DNA from: Ectobius pallidus
Taxonomy: Eukaryota; Arthropoda; Insecta; Blattodea; Ectobiidae
DNA: 64,000 nt
Direction of reading: 5' to 3'
Assembly (NCBI GenBank): GCA_964059195.1
Contig: CAXKWD010000011.1
Span: 12,122,451 to 12,186,450, forward strand
Below, piece by piece: positions 11,348 to 22,671 of this stretch. The notes beneath the pieces are model-generated. The model saw nothing but the letters and a program-made list of their open reading frames with translations. It was not told where the DNA came from and ran no database searches. Each line of letters opens with the position of its first letter. Within the stretch, counting starts at the first letter, position 1. Made by a program: the position numbers and the translations under genes.

Positions 11348-11640
11348 CGAATTTACCAGAAAGCTTATACAGGCCATGGGGACCCAGAGGGTTCCAGGAA
11401 TTTGGGGCTCCCAGATTTTGGACATTCGGCACGTGAAGGTGGTAAGGTTGTCAGCCTTTCGCACCGGTCGCCTTCACCCCCAGGATTGCTCCTGGTACTC
11501 ATTTCTGTTAGAGGATGAGTCGACTCTACGGCCATAGTGCCACCAGAAGGTTTAGACCAATTGAAAAGCTACAAGGACCTCATCGGGAATTGAACCCGCG
11601 ACCTTCCGGTTTGCAGCGTAGCACCTCAACCACTACGCTA
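11348..11640 (-). mobile_element. tRNA-derived SINE, family 1, copy 1
   Basis: The tRNA-like head is at the right. Reading the minus strand it has box A (TAGCGTAGTGGTTGAGG) and box B (GGGTTCAATTCCC). The body (GGTACTCATTTCTG on +, GGCCATGGGG near its 3' end) is shared with the copies at 14915, 18143, 28146 and 59712. A short target duplication, CAGAATT, flanks it (11341-11347, 11641-11647). Confidence 0.85.
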
Positions 11641-11850
11641 CAGAATTATCACAAGTGAAAATAAGAATTCGTCTGGAAATAATTAACTCTGGAAGATGAT
11701 TCAGCTACTTCAGTAGGCGCTAGTTGAATTTTCTTTAGAATTAATTTAAAATTTTGCATTGCAGATTCGCACCGGTGATGTATTATCTAAGGCATTGTTT
11801 GAACATAGTTGTTGACATAAATAATTTTAAGATTCCCAGAAGAGTTTCGT

Positions 11851-12486
11851 GTACCGTATTTTACGGACCATAAGACGCACTTTTTTACCTTGATAACAGA
11901 GCCTTGAATGTCTAATGATCTGAAGTACACTAAAAAAACTTAAAATTATGGTGAATATTGCCGGAAGACCATAGTTATAAACAAGGTGTTGTAAACGATA
12001 AGATAGTTACAAATTTTGGCACAGACTGTACATGTGTCCACTTGTCACATCGTAAAATAAGGGTAGCTGGAAGCCAGATATACAATACGAAAAGAAAGGA
12101 ATGCTGAGTTCTTTTGTACAAAAGGAGTTGTCTCCGCCGGGTGGTTTAAATGAAGGGCATGACCTCTAAACAGCCTTGTCCATACTCACCGTATGCTGAA
12201 TTGAGGGTTAGAGGGTGTAAAAGTATTTTCAGTCTTTCATGAAAAATCAGTTGAGTTGTAAAAATTTACGCGATGCCACCTGTACAGAAGAGATGTAGGT
12301 TTTAAGTTAGAAGTGATTTACATTGATTCCATTGTACAAGACTATAATTTGTTTATGCAATGGAGTATATTATTCCCTTTAAAACCCGTTTAGAATCACA
12401 TTAAATTTCTTTTCCTTAAATTTCGATCCTAAAATGAAGGTGCGTCTTATGGTCCGGAGCATCTTATAGTCCGTAAAATACGGTAC
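11851..12486. mobile_element. TIR MITE (GTACCGTATTTTACGG ends)
   Basis: The left end reads GTACCGTATTTTACGG then ACCATAAGACGCAC. The right end is its inverse but carries an extra 17-18 bp partial duplication (CGGAGCATCTTATAGTC). If TA is the target the element proper is CCGTATTTTACGG...CCGTAAAATACGG. The superfamily is undecided because no convincing 8-bp duplication was found. Confidence 0.65.
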
Positions 12487-12489
12487 CTT

Positions 12490-13135
12490 GTGTATGGCCA
12501 TTATAAGTTGGAAACAGTAACACTTTTTGGAAGGCATTACGTTGCCTGTATGTTGAAAGCATGGCCGTACGAATCACATTTTAGATAAATAGAACTTCTC
12601 GTTACTCTTTTGTTGACAAAGTCTTACAAAACTGGTTCTTAGAATTGTTTGTAGAAGAAAAATGTGAGGGGAAAGAAGTACAAGCCTCATAATATAAATT
12701 GCCTGAGTAATGCTAATGCTACCTTTGAAGAGAAATTTATTTAAACTTTCTCTCTGTGCCTTGCAATAGCTTTCGTTTGCTTTTTCGAAACTCAATAGGA
12801 AAAGATGAAAAGATAACTTTCCTCTCCTCAAAGATAAATACGTTGTTAACTGTAACTTTTCTTTACTTTATGTATGCTGTGATGTGGCGAATTTGTTGAA
12901 TTATCTTTTCGAACGGAATTATTTTCTAACTTAGATTTAAATAAAATCTAATATTATTTTTGAGCTTGTGTTTCCGTGTACATCTAACGGCACCTATTAA
13001 CACGACCATATTCAATTGTGGAATTATTTATTCGTTTGTTTACGATTCGAAAAGATTGCATTTTTTTTTTTTTACATGGGTGGACAGGGGTCAATCATGT
13101 TAAGGTAGACATGTTTAAAAGGAAAGTAACATAAT
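12490..13135. other. No recognised feature
   Basis: AT-rich. The minus-strand 85-codon ORF (12831-12574) has no recognisable motif. Confidence 0.45.
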
Positions 13136-13141
13136 TTTTAT

Positions 13142-13409
13142 TATAGTCCTTTCACATTCGCCAGAGGTTTCAAGGCCAAACGTAGCACGGCTATGATACC
13201 CCCACTTACCGTGCTCATATGACATCATACCCCTCCAATGCCAGTCACATGACAAGCCAGTAGGGAGTTCCCCCTTGGTGTCGTATGAGTGTGTGCGACA
13301 GCGCAGCTCCTCTGCGCAAAGGGGAATACTGTTGACTGCTATCAGTGGGGGCATATTAGACGTGAGAAGTTGTGGCCTTGAAACTTCTGGCGAACGTGAA
13401 AGCACTATA
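13142..13409. mobile_element. Short palindromic MITE
   Basis: Inverted ends of about 38 bp: left TATAGTCCTTTCACATTCGC with CAGAGGTTTCAAGGCC, right the inverse (GGCCTTGAAACTTCTGGCG, ACGTGAAAGCACTATA). Length is about 268 bp. No transposase and no certain target duplication; the flanks could be TA. Two 99- and 60-codon ORFs crossing it are incidental. Confidence 0.6.
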
Positions 13410-13439
13410 GACAATCCAATATACAGACTTGAGGATTTT

Positions 13440-14530
13440 TATGCACTAACTTGGTAGACACAACCTGAGTTATGACAAATAATAATATTGTGTAATGTTT
13501 ACAATTTTTAATGTAAATAGGGCAATCCACCTCATATTTATAGTAACTATTAATTTGCTTTGTGTTTTTTTTAGTGATATTGTCTCAATTGATAAATATT
13601 TTTATACTGTTTCTGTCATATACATTAGGACCTGTAATATACTATTAATATTGACGATTGTAATGCTTCTGATGTTCTCTGGAGTCTCTACAATAAATAT
13701 TTTTGATTTGATTTATTTATTGCTCCCGGTTGAAACTTTAATTGACGTAAGCACACCAGTTGGCTCCTGGGTTACAACAGAAGACAGCCCAGTTGGCTCC
13801 TGACAGAAATTAGCAGGGCTGTCCCTGTTGATTTAAGTTTTATAGCTGGCAACGTGATACAGATTTTAATTTTATGGTTGATACTGTGATTGCCAATTGT
13901 TCATTGTTTAGCTGGTGAGTTATAAGTTACCAGTACTGTTGGCAACATGATAGTCGATTGTTCGTTGTTTAGTTTGTGAGTTGAGCTACCAGTACTGTTA
14001 ATTGAAAAATGGAATACGAAGTAATTTCTAGTGAAAAAATACGTAAGAAGGTCCTCGTGATGCAAAAAGGGTTCGAACCGGGCGGATGTTTCCCAAATGG
14101 CTCGGGGCGTAGGAGGGGAGATGGAGAGAGTGTAAGCAGCTAAGTACACTTGGTGCCATTTTAAGAAGGCATCTTGCCAAACCATCGTCTATCTACAAAA
14201 GAATATAATAGCATTGTTTCCTAATCCGAAAATCTGCACCGGCTTCGGCTCTGGTAGTCGCGTGGCTTTCCCCAGTGTTGTCGCTGTCATTAGCTACTTC
14301 TTAAGTAAAGTAAGTGCTGTGGTACGTATTTGGCAACATTGTACTGGACTGCAGACAAGAATGAATGCCCCTAGTTACCTTTCTATTCACTGTTTGACAA
14401 GTCGAAGAGGATTAGGTTGGCGGCAGATAGGGGAAGTTCTTGGAAAAAGATGTGGGATGATAGGATGAGTTCGGATGACACGAAGGTTGATAATGAGATA
14501 AGGAGGGTGTAGAGTACCATAGTAGAAAAT
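13440..14530. other. Likely LINE 3' tail, then unassigned sequence
   Basis: At 13640-13715 the + strand has CTCTACAATAAATA followed by GATTTGATTTGATTTATT, which looks like the 3' end of a non-LTR element. TCCAGTTGGCTCCTG-like text repeats at 13755-13802. Nothing else was recognised. Confidence 0.35.
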
Positions 14531-14534
14531 CCAA

Positions 14535-14690
14535 TCCAGCATTTTGCCTCAATCGCTGCGGAAATCCACAGAAAAACCACAGTCAGGTTGACCGGTCTCG
14601 GGATTTGAACCCGGGACCTCGCGAATGCGAGTCCAATACGCTAACGCTAACGCCTCAGCCATCCCGCTCGTTATGTAAACCGTAACCAGA
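14535..14690 (-). mobile_element. tRNA-derived SINE, family 6
   Basis: On the minus strand the head reads GAGCGGGATGGCTGAGGCG (tRNA-Ser/Leu-like box A) and later CCCGGGTTCAAATCCCG (box B), followed by ACTGTGGTTTTTCTGTGG, a body motif seen in many insect SINEs. GCTAACGCTAAC at 14640-14651 shows a local 6-bp duplication. No target duplication was found. Confidence 0.75.
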
Positions 14691-14914
14691 CTCATATTCA
14701 GGCTTCGAGGGAGCTGTGAGAAAGCAAAAGGTAACTGCACACCGAGTGCTGATAGTTTTACTAGTAATTAACTGAACTTAAGGAATCTTTCTTCTGGTAA
14801 TAATTATTTCGAGATCGAAGGTCGAGATGTGACAAGAAACAATCGTTAAGCTCGGTTAAAGTACTAAAGTAAAATACGTCAAGTCTTAATATGAACTTCA
14901 TTGCATTCTCAAAA

Positions 14915-15216
14915 AAAGAGTGTACAAGTATTCCCTATACAGGCCATTCATTCCCTATACAGGAGGTTGAGGCTCCCAAATTTTAGACATTCGGTACATT
15001 GAGGTGGTAAGGCTGTCAGGCTAACGCACCGGCCGCCTTTACCCCCAGGATTGCTCCTGGTATTCATTTATGTTAGAGGATGAGTCGACCCCAGGGCCGT
15101 ATTTCCACCAGAAGGATTAGGCCATTTGAAAAACTCCAACGACCTCATCGGGGATCGAACCCGCGACCTTCCGGTTTGTAGCGCAACGCCTGAACCACTA
15201 CGCTACGGCATACCCC
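14915..15216 (-). mobile_element. tRNA-derived SINE, family 1, copy 2 (full head)
   Basis: A perfect 12-bp target duplication GCATTCTCAAAA (14903-14914, 15217-15228) delimits it. The minus strand starts GGGGTATGCCGTAGCGTAG with box A and continues to box B GGGTTCGATCCCC. It ends in a short A-rich tail near 14915. TTCCCTATACAGG is duplicated within the 3' end. This is the best reference copy of the family in the window. Confidence 0.92.
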
Positions 15217-15228
15217 GCATTCTCAAAA

Positions 15229-15610
15229 GCAGGGAAGAAATCTCGGGCTTAGTGGCATGAAACCTAACTGTAACATCTATTACTGTCGGTGCCGTACACC
15301 TTACCTACCTGCATCATTAAATAAAACTCTCTAACTTTTCACATATTCGTTGTTGAAGGCAAGGAATATAACCATATATGCTTTCAGTTTTAGCTGTGTC
15401 TTTACTTCCTTTTATTCCTTAATATTGACTAACCAGAGATTGAAATTATCACTTTATTTTAAGGTTGGGACCTTGCATCTTGTACATCGTCTTTAACAGT
15501 ATGATATTTATAATTATTATTGGCAGTGGGAGATATTATTCTGTGTAGGAATTATCTAGAGGGTACCTGTACATGACACAGTAGATTGATTCTGAAGTGG
15601 TTGTGTTTCA
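15229..15610. other. Intron or intergenic sequence
   Basis: No repeat was recognised. It ends in the TTGTGTTTCAG acceptor of the lectin-like exon. Confidence 0.4.
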
Positions 15611-15611
15611 G

Positions 15612-15815
15612 AGACGGGTCGATTCTGGGTGGGTGTGGTGGATGATGGAATACCTCGCCCATCTTGCAGAAACTCTCCTGCCAAAGGGAAGCCCGTGTCT
15701 CCAAAGTGCCTCAAGATCGATGAAGGATGTCCTCAGATCGTGATAGCCACAGCCAGGAACGGTACTGTCTATCCGTCTTCGTGTGACGAACAGGCTGGAT
15801 ACATATGTGATCTGG
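15612..15815 (+). CDS. Exon: end of a C-type-lectin-like domain
   Basis: A 204-bp exon with acceptor TTGTGTTTCAG and donor GTGAGT. It starts with two bases of a split codon and ends after one (phase 1 in, phase 1 out), the usual symmetry of shuffled extracellular modules. The reading TGRFWVGVVDDG resembles the core of a CTLD (WVG/WIG.. D). The closing pair of cysteines, SSCDEQAGYICDLG, fits the family ending (C......YIC[ED]). Two further cysteines (PSC, EGC) and one NGT glycosylation site are visible. The same phase is expected by the TM3 exon at 30945, so a shared transcript is possible. It could equally belong to a separate lectin gene. Upstream lectin exons were not found in this window. 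Confidence 0.6.
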
Positions 15816-16144
15816 GTGAGTAGATCCTTCTTTTATGGTCATATTATGATGAATGGAATTAGGGGAAATAGAAACACCTCGAGAAAATCTGCCCCAACCC
15901 CATTTTGTGCGCCACAAGCTAGCGGAAGGCGAGCGGCCTAACCTATTTTCAGATTCGGGTAATTGTGATTATTTTTCCTGCGCAGTTAATGTGACAATAT
16001 CGTCTGGGTAATTTCCCAGCCATCAAGTTTACGTTATTTTGAGTTAATACAAGACAGAAGTTTAGATTTGAAACTTGTCAGCTAAACTTGAAATGCGGCA
16101 TGAGTGTACAATAAAACATTATCTGGTTCCTCCGACACTGGGAG

Positions 16145-16690
16145 GAGAGAGGTTCCATCTGGCCCTGTGAATTGAACTCCGGCTTAGCTTAGTTGGTAGA
16201 GCATTGGCGCGAATAGCCAAACGTCCTGGGTTCAAGTCACAGTGTCGGAGGAATTTTTCTTCTATAATATTCTCATGTAATGTAAAACAGAGACAATAAT
16301 CTGTGGTTCATGAAATTATATGTATTTTGAATGTTAACTGTACAATTACAGTGGGAGCCCGGTCACACAAATCACTAATTAGTGTGTTAGAAAAATATTT
16401 CAATCCTCCTCAATACTAATTAGTGTGCCTCACAGTACTGCATGTGACATAACTTGTCTTGTCTGTCTGTGAGGTAGACCATTAATGCAATCAGTCATAG
16501 AAGAGAGGTTCCATCTGGCGCTGTCAATTGAACTCCGGCTTAGCTCAGTTGGTAGAGCATTGGCGCAAATAGCCAAAGGTCCTGGGTTCAAGTCCCAGTT
16601 TCGGAGGAATTTTTCTCCTATAATATTCTCATGTAATGTCCAACAGAGACAATCATTTGTGGTTAATGAATGCTTATATATCTATTAACT
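16145..16690 (+). repeat. Two tandem copies of tRNA-containing repeat, family 2
   Basis: Each copy contains a tRNA-like core (TCCGGCTTAGCT(C/T)AGTTGG ... CCTGGGTTCAAGTC) at 16180-16253 and 16538-16606, followed by GGAGGAATTTTTCT, TATAATATTCTCATGTAATG and AACAGAGACAAT. Upstream of the core are GAGAGGTTCCATCTGG and, for the second copy, GTGCCTCACAGTACTGCA. The tRNA core sits in the middle of the unit rather than at the 5' end as in ordinary SINEs. The cores fold as a cloverleaf, but the anticodon loop lacks the invariant T33, so they are not working tRNAs. Related copies lie at 21070 and 38852-39404. Confidence 0.75.
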
Positions 16691-16694
16691 TGTG

Positions 16695-16923
16695 TTTAAA
16701 TCGATTATAGGCCGCTACCGGGGTTGAGCTGGTAGCCCGTCTGCCTTCTAGTATGGTGGCTCGGGTTCGTCTCTTGGCCGGGATAGGGATTTTTTAGTAG
16801 TGAGAAAAACCCTTCCTAGGTTCAGGACTGGGTGTTGTCCGTTGTTCCAAGAGAAGGCCGGGCATTGAGTTCGTCCCTCGCCAGCCAGTCACTCCATGTC
16901 TAAAAGTTCTTTTAACAAATAAT
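16695..16923 (+). mobile_element. tRNA-derived SINE, family 5
   Basis: Delimited by an 11-bp target duplication ATTAACTTGTG (16684-16694, 16924-16934). The head has box A (GGTTGAGCTGGTAGCCCG) and box B (GGGTTCGTCTC). The body has GGGATTTTTTAGTAGTGAG and CCAAGAGAAGGCCGGGC. It inserted immediately downstream of a family 2 repeat. Confidence 0.88.
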
Positions 16924-16934
16924 ATTAACTTGTG

Positions 16935-17700
16935 GTAATATTATTTTAATCAATAGGGAAACTTATTTGTTCGACAACTATCGTACCACATGTCTAACAA
17001 CAGTCTGGTAGCATTGTCGCAGCCTGTACGCAAAGGAACAATGAGACAAAAGTCCGTCGGTAGCCAATGGGAGTGTTGGTACGCAAGCTACGGCCAGCAT
17101 AACTGTCTGGAACATCTCGTGTAGAAATTTAGATATGAACTTATCAAATATACAGAAACAGCTGCTTATTTGTAACGTTATTTTCTCTGCTACTGACACA
17201 GCCACGAGGTTCAAGTAAAATTAGAAGCACTGAGCTGTTGTAATCCGTCTGAAAGCGTACAACATTGGTAATTAAAAGGTTCAAACAATCTAATCATAGA
17301 GGCTGGTAACTTTGAATGCTCTCTCTTGATGTTATGAATAACTCAAGGTATAGCCCACTAAATATGTATTTTGGTTTATTCCGTAAACAAAGCATTCGCT
17401 TCCGTTGTGTTTCTCTAAACTGAATCCAAGTTTTCTGCAAAGCAAAGAGGAGTGAGATACTGCCTTCAATCATGGCAAGTCTCTCCAATAACCAAATGGA
17501 GCTTTCGTAAATTATTACGATTTATAACGGGCATAATAAAATATAAAGACTTTAAAGTTTAACCGATTAACGATAGGCTTGTGTACGTGTGGATAGATGT
17601 ATCATTTGGTGAAAATGTTTCTCGTGAAAAATAAAATGGAATTTAACGAATTTGTGCTTGTTTTCTTAATGTTCCTGAGAAAATGGTGTATTGCGGTAAT
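16935..17700. other. No recognised feature
   Basis: Short ORFs only; no recognisable protein or repeat. Confidence 0.4.
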
Positions 17701-17744
17701 ATTATAAGGAGATCAAAACTGTTTGGGGTCAGGAATCATACATA

Positions 17745-18058
17745 TCTATTAATGATAGAAAAGTTAGAGCAGGTTTAAACTATGGATTTGGAAACTCAAG
17801 GGACTAAGAGGTGGAGCAGAAAAAGATAAATGCCCGTTTTCTGAAGAAAATGAAGATCTTAAGCATATACTTTTAACATGCACAGAGACGAATTGGAGTG
17901 ACAGGTGTTCTATGAAAATAGAATGGTTGCAGTTTAGCAATGAAGTTGTGCTGGTTAAACTGTCAAAAACTACAAATGTACAGTCTCTAAGAAAGCTAGG
18001 TTTTTATTTATGGACAGTAAAAGAAAAAAGACGCAAAAAAAATGTCATAGAGAAATAG
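17745..18058 (+). mobile_element. LINE 3' fragment (C-terminal zinc-knuckle region)
   Basis: One + strand frame reads FKLWIWKLKGLRGGAEKDK then CPFSEENEDLKHILLTC, a CCHC-type knuckle as found at the end of many non-LTR ORF2 proteins, and stops at about 18058 after a lysine-rich tail. The fragment at 26130-27010 (WWRLKIWRLKNLRG, CPLG) is related. RT is absent, so this is a 5'-truncated end. Confidence 0.7.
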
Positions 18059-18142
18059 CGAAATAAATTTTGATGTTGAAACTGTCAACAATTAGATATG
18101 TCTGTAAAAGCAGAAGGGGAAAGTGTATATATCCTGTATATA

Positions 18143-18416
18143 AAGGTAAAGTGATCCCTATACAGGCCATGGAGGCCCAGAGGGTTCCAGGAGGTTGAGG
18201 ATCCCAGATTTTGGACATTCGGCACATGAAGGTGGTAAGGTTGTCAGCCTTACGCACCGGCCGCCTTTACCCCCAGGATTGCTCCTGGTACTCATTTCTG
18301 TTAGAGGCTGAGTCGACCCCAGGGCCATAGTGCCACCAGAAGGATTAGGCCAATTGAAAAATCTCAACGACCTCATCGGGAATCGAACCCGCGACCTTCC
18401 GGTTTGCAGCGCAGCG
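18143..18416 (-). mobile_element. SINE family 1, copy 3, truncated inside the tRNA head
   Basis: A perfect 14-bp target duplication ATATCCTGTATATA (18129-18142, 18417-18430) gives exact ends. Box B (GGGTTCGATTCCC on minus) is present, but the copy begins just upstream of it, so box A is lost. This is a 5' truncation made during retrotransposition. Confidence 0.92.
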
Positions 18417-18430
18417 ATATCCTGTATATA

Positions 18431-19220
18431 CTTGATCGAATTATGGTTAAACGACCAACGGTCACTGCCATAATTCAACAATGTAATGTACCGCAACTAA
18501 TAACAAATAAATAAACAAAATAAGTATTGTGGTACTAGTGCCGTAGGTGCATCATCGGATGATCTAGGAAAAGTTTGAATAGGCGAGCCGAAGGCTGCCC
18601 AAGTCTTTATATTTTCGACGGGCTTTTAACCATAATTCCTTTCCTGCTTTCCTGCAATACTTCAAGATATTATAGATATTCTCGGTAATGAAAACACCAA
18701 TATTAGCAGTGGGAGTGATAGAGTTGAATGCAAAGCAATGACGTCACGTAAAACTCCTTGAGTGGGCTGGGTTATGTTTCACGATAGGGATGGGATACCA
18801 GAAGCAAAATATCGATATTTATGTCAGTAATAATGATGTCAGTATTATATAGGCGTTGCTTGGTAGCGGTCGATCAGTTTTGCCTGGCGGTTCTCTAAAG
18901 TTGTTAGGCCTAATGTTCATTGTGCTTGTTTTATTTTAGTTTCTTTCTAAAAGATTTAGCAGGCGCAGCTAGTCCAGTGTACTCCCTGGACACCAATTTT
19001 GGCTTTGATATAATGACGCACCTGTGCGGTAAGTAGTGCGGTAATGAGTGTAGTCAGTTAAGTTCCCAGCACTGGGTACTGGAAATTCGACTTTTTTCTA
19101 TGATAGCATGAACGGGAAATAGATGAAAAACACTATCATGGTGTATATAGGCAACAATGGGCCCGGACATATGGCCTACGTGCTTAGGGTCGTTCCATAT
19201 ATACATATGTAGGCTATGAC
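18431..19220. other. No recognised feature
   Basis: No gene or repeat boundary seen. Confidence 0.4.
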
Positions 19221-19223
19221 TAA

Positions 19224-19394
19224 TGCCGGTTGTCGACCAAGAGCTAAGCTAACTTAGTTTAGCTTAGCTCACATACAGTGCGGGATTTCATATGTAGTTG
19301 TGCCGAAAAAACTACATATGAAATCCGGCACAACTATATATGAAACCCCTCACTGTATGTGAGCTAAGCTAACTTAGCTTGTCGACAACCGGCA
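19224..19394. mobile_element. Palindromic Harbinger-type MITE, 171 bp
   Basis: Almost the whole element is one inverted repeat. The outer ends are TGCCGGTTGTCGAC and its inverse, and the arms contain GAGCTAAGCTAACTTAG. It is flanked by TAA on both sides (19221-19223, 19395-19397). The ends resemble those of the element at 3907 (TGSCCGGTT, TAA target). Confidence 0.85.
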
Positions 19395-19478
19395 TAAAAC
19401 GAAACTAAACTGAACTCCGTGGTGCTACATCCCTGGATGGACTTGGCCTACCACCCGACGCTGCGTCATCTACCACAG

Positions 19479-19720
19479 GCAGATGGCAGGATTGGGGGCA
19501 TGTGGTCAGCTTGACGACACACATGGCCGTTAATGGTTATTTTCATTACCGCAGCCGCTACTTCTCTATCATGTAACTCTTCAATTTGAATCACGAGACT
19601 GAGTGCACCTCTTCCAGACCTCTCTACCTCAGAAAAATCCGAGGAGGTACCGGGGATCGAACCCGGGCCGACGGATCTGTAGTCAGCGATGCTAACCACG
19701 CCTGCTGCCGTAGGCTATGA
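19479..19720 (-). mobile_element. tRNA-derived SINE, family 4, copy 1
   Basis: Flanked by the 9-bp duplication CTACCACAG (19470-19478, 19721-19729). The minus strand head reads GGCAGCAGGCGTGGTTAGC (box A) then GGCCCGGGTTCGATCCCCGG (box B), with CCTCGGATTTTTCTGAGG just downstream. That last motif is shared with the copy at 21300. Confidence 0.88.
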
Positions 19721-19729
19721 CTACCACAG

Positions 19730-21060
19730 TATTATTTATGACAACTATCTGTAAAGTTAAACAATTGTTCGCGTGGTTTGCATCGTCTCTGTGTGTTCTT
19801 ACCGTATTCACGATTTGTTTTCTATTGTTATGTTTTTGTTCGTTTATTTTTAATAAACATACATATTCTAGCACTCGCATTCTATATACCGTGTAGTAAC
19901 ACATGTATCATCATTATTAATTTATAGTTAATTTATATTGACAACTTAATAAATTCACGAGATAGATCACAAGTATGCGAAGGGTTTCAACTTTTTCTGA
20001 TAAATTCCTTCGTACATTTGCGTTCTAGAGATTATCAATACGCTACTCGCTCGTGGTGTGGTACATTCCTTATAGATTTACCTGTACCCATCCTCATGTC
20101 ATGAGTAGAATCCTATTATGCCTATTTCAGAACAAAACTAATTCCAATACTGGAATGTGACGTCATCAGTGTAGTGCTTTTACTGATTAAAATTAAGTCG
20201 AGGCAGAAAGAATAGGCTGGTTTTCTCAGAACAACTCCTTCCACCGACTACCCTTCCTTCCATTCCTTTTATAAATACTTGCGGCTTCGTCTCACTGAAC
20301 ATTCACTCCCACACAGTAGCTTATAGTAGCGCTATAATAGGCTTATAGTGTTAATGTTATTACTTCAGTAACATAATTAATCATTTGATAATTAATTAAA
20401 AATAATAATTAAATAAACTTCTTTATTTGCGTTATTTTCATAAACCTACGCTACTTGTTGGACAACAGCAACATCAATAAATATCAGAATTCATAAATAT
20501 ATTTTTAAATATTATATTTGAATTAAAATTAAATAAAACTAAACGGATAGTTTGTATTAATAATACTCTAATATATAACTTACATTTGATAATATATAGA
20601 CAGTCGTCTATAGTACACATATTTCCTATAAAATTAATGTACTATAAATTGTATACTATAAATTGTAAAACAAAGAATATTAATAATTGATTCATTATTT
20701 AGGAAAGTAAAACTGATTTGTGTAAATAACAGCAAACACTATTTCACAACTACAGTCAGAATTGTTACTACAACTATCCTAATTTATCACACTTCTTTCA
20801 ATAATGTCATCCCTGCCTATCTCCTTTGTGGAGGCCTCTTCCTGTTGTCTCTCTGAGCGTGCCACACATTTTCTCAAAGCCTAAAGAAATAGAGTCTCAT
20901 CACATTTTGAGATACAATCCCTCTTACGAACAAATGACGCTTGAAAGAAAATATAAATTAAAAATTTCCACATCCAAACCGGGAGCTAAATCCAATATAT
21001 GTACACTCCATCATGGCAAAGAGATAATCCCTCCACAACAATAGACAGAATTCCTTCCCT
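19730..21060. other. Unassigned, very AT-rich
   Basis: The 20300-20800 part is dominated by A/T. A 72-codon ORF at 20826-21044 is not recognised. Confidence 0.4.
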
Positions 21061-21064
21061 TGAG

Positions 21065-21225
21065 TTAAGCCAATCTGGCTTAGCTCGGTTGGTAGAGCAG
21101 TGGCACGGATAACCAAAGGTCCTGGGTTCAAATCCCAGTGTCAGAGGAATTTTTCTCCTATAGTATTCTTATGTAATATCCAACAGAGACATTAATCTGT
21201 GGTTCATGAAAATATGAATATATAT
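21065..21225 (+). repeat. tRNA-containing repeat, family 2, copy 3
   Basis: Contains the core CTGGCTTAGCTCGGTTGG ... CCTGGGTTCAAATCCCAG and the same downstream sequence (GGAATTTTTCTCCTATAG, AACAGAGACA) as at 16180 and 39260. It ends in a TA-rich tract. Confidence 0.8.
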
Positions 21226-21297
21226 ATATATACATCCAGTAAAAATGCTCCAAAACATCTTTGAATATTAAGAAACTTGGTCTCTTTAGTTCACGAC

Positions 21298-21480
21298 CGA
21301 CTGCATAGTCTAGTGGTTAGCGATAGGCCTACTGACTAAGGATCCGCAGGTCGTGCTTCGATCCCCGGAACTTCTCGGACTTTTCTGAGGAGGTACTTGA
21401 CAAGGACGATTTTACGAAAACAGCACAATCGTCGTTAAATTCGTAAAATAATCTAGATTCTAGGTGAATAGCTGAGAGGC
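21298..21480 (+). mobile_element. tRNA-derived SINE, family 4, copy 2
   Basis: Box A (AGTCTAGTGGTTAGCG) and box B (TGCTTCGATCCCCGG) lead into CTCGGACTTTTCTGAGGAGG, as in the copy at 19479. Target duplication not resolved. Confidence 0.75.
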
Positions 21481-21691
21481 TTTAGAAAATATATCTTACG
21501 ATATTTTAGGACAATTCAAAGAGGTGGGTCCACTTTTAAGCTAATCTTCAACTATTAATGGCTTATTCAATAATGGACTGAATTAAAGCTGGATAAATCA
21601 TAAGTGAAACATGAATTGGTAAACATGAACTGATAATAATGAATTTATTAATCATTTTACGCAGTCTGCTGTATAAATACGCGATTCATTC

Positions 21692-22670
21692 GTCCCATGT
21701 TTACAGAAACTAAACACAATTTCTTGGACACATATATTCCAACAGATACAGCAAATCTTCAGCTATTTTTCAACATATTCGCCACCGGAATTAAACATTT
21801 GTCATACCGTGGATCCAACATTTGAATACCTTTGTCGTACAAGTCTGCCGCCAGGGATTTGAAACACTGTATGACAAACATCTCCTCTCTGTCATTCCCT
21901 GCCACTCCTTGAGGTGTAGGAAAATGTGGAAATCACTGGGAGCAATGTCCGGGCTGTAGGGTGGAAGTTTAAACACCTTCTAGCAAGTCCCCTGCAGAAG
22001 TTCGGCTAGGAACTTTTTAAACATTCACCCTAGAGCCCGGATCTCGCTCCATATTTCTATATTTTCGCTCCAGTTATTTCCATATTTTCCTATACCCCAA
22101 GAAATGACAGGGAATGACAGAGAATGACAGAGAGGAGGAGATGTTTGTCACATAGTGGTTCAAATCCCAGGCGGCAAGCTTGTACGACACAGGTATTCAA
22201 AAGTTGGTTCCACGGTATGACAAATGTTTCAATTCCGGTGGCAAATATTGTGAATATGGAAATCACTGGGAGCGAGGTCCGGGCTGTAGGGTGGATGTTT
22301 AAACACCTCCTAGAAAGTCTCCTGCAGAAGTTCGGCTGGGAGCTTTTTAAACGTCCACCCTAGAGCCCGGATCTCGCTCCATATTTCCATATTTTCGCTC
22401 CAGTGATTTCCACATTTTCCTATACCCCAAGAAATGACAGAGAGGAAAATATGTTTGTCATATTGTGGTTCAAATCCCAGGCGGCAGACTTGTACGACAC
22501 TGGTATTCAAAAGTCCGTTCCACTGTATGACAAATGTTTCAATTCCAGTGGCAAATATTTTGAATAATAGCTGAATACTTGCTGTATCTGTTGGAATATA
22601 TATGTCCAAAAAATTGTTTTTTGTTTCTGTAAACGGGCCCAGGGAAACTTACTTTATGGACGCGCCTCGT
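21692..22670. mobile_element. Array of mariner 3' ends in alternating orientation
   Basis: At least three copies of the last part of a mariner transposase gene lie head to tail and tail to head. The minus strand at 21976-21791 reads PPYSPDIAPSDFHIFLHLK, including the third catalytic Asp (SPDIAPSDFH). Plus-strand pieces at 22030-22250 and 22350-22570 carry the downstream part (TGIQKLVPRYDKC-like). All are broken by stops. The right end finishes in the mariner terminal sequence (GGAAACTTACTTTATGGAC...CTCG) at 22670, next to a TA. The left end has the matching inverse up to about 21692. Confidence 0.75.
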
Positions 22671-22671
22671 A

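Noticed and set aside
13495..13803. Hydrophobic 102-codon ORF as the missing TM1/TM2 exon
   Set aside because: It is AT-rich UTR-like text ending in an AATAAA and GATTTGATTT tail, lies upstream of the lectin exon, and shows no GPCR motifs or splice sites.
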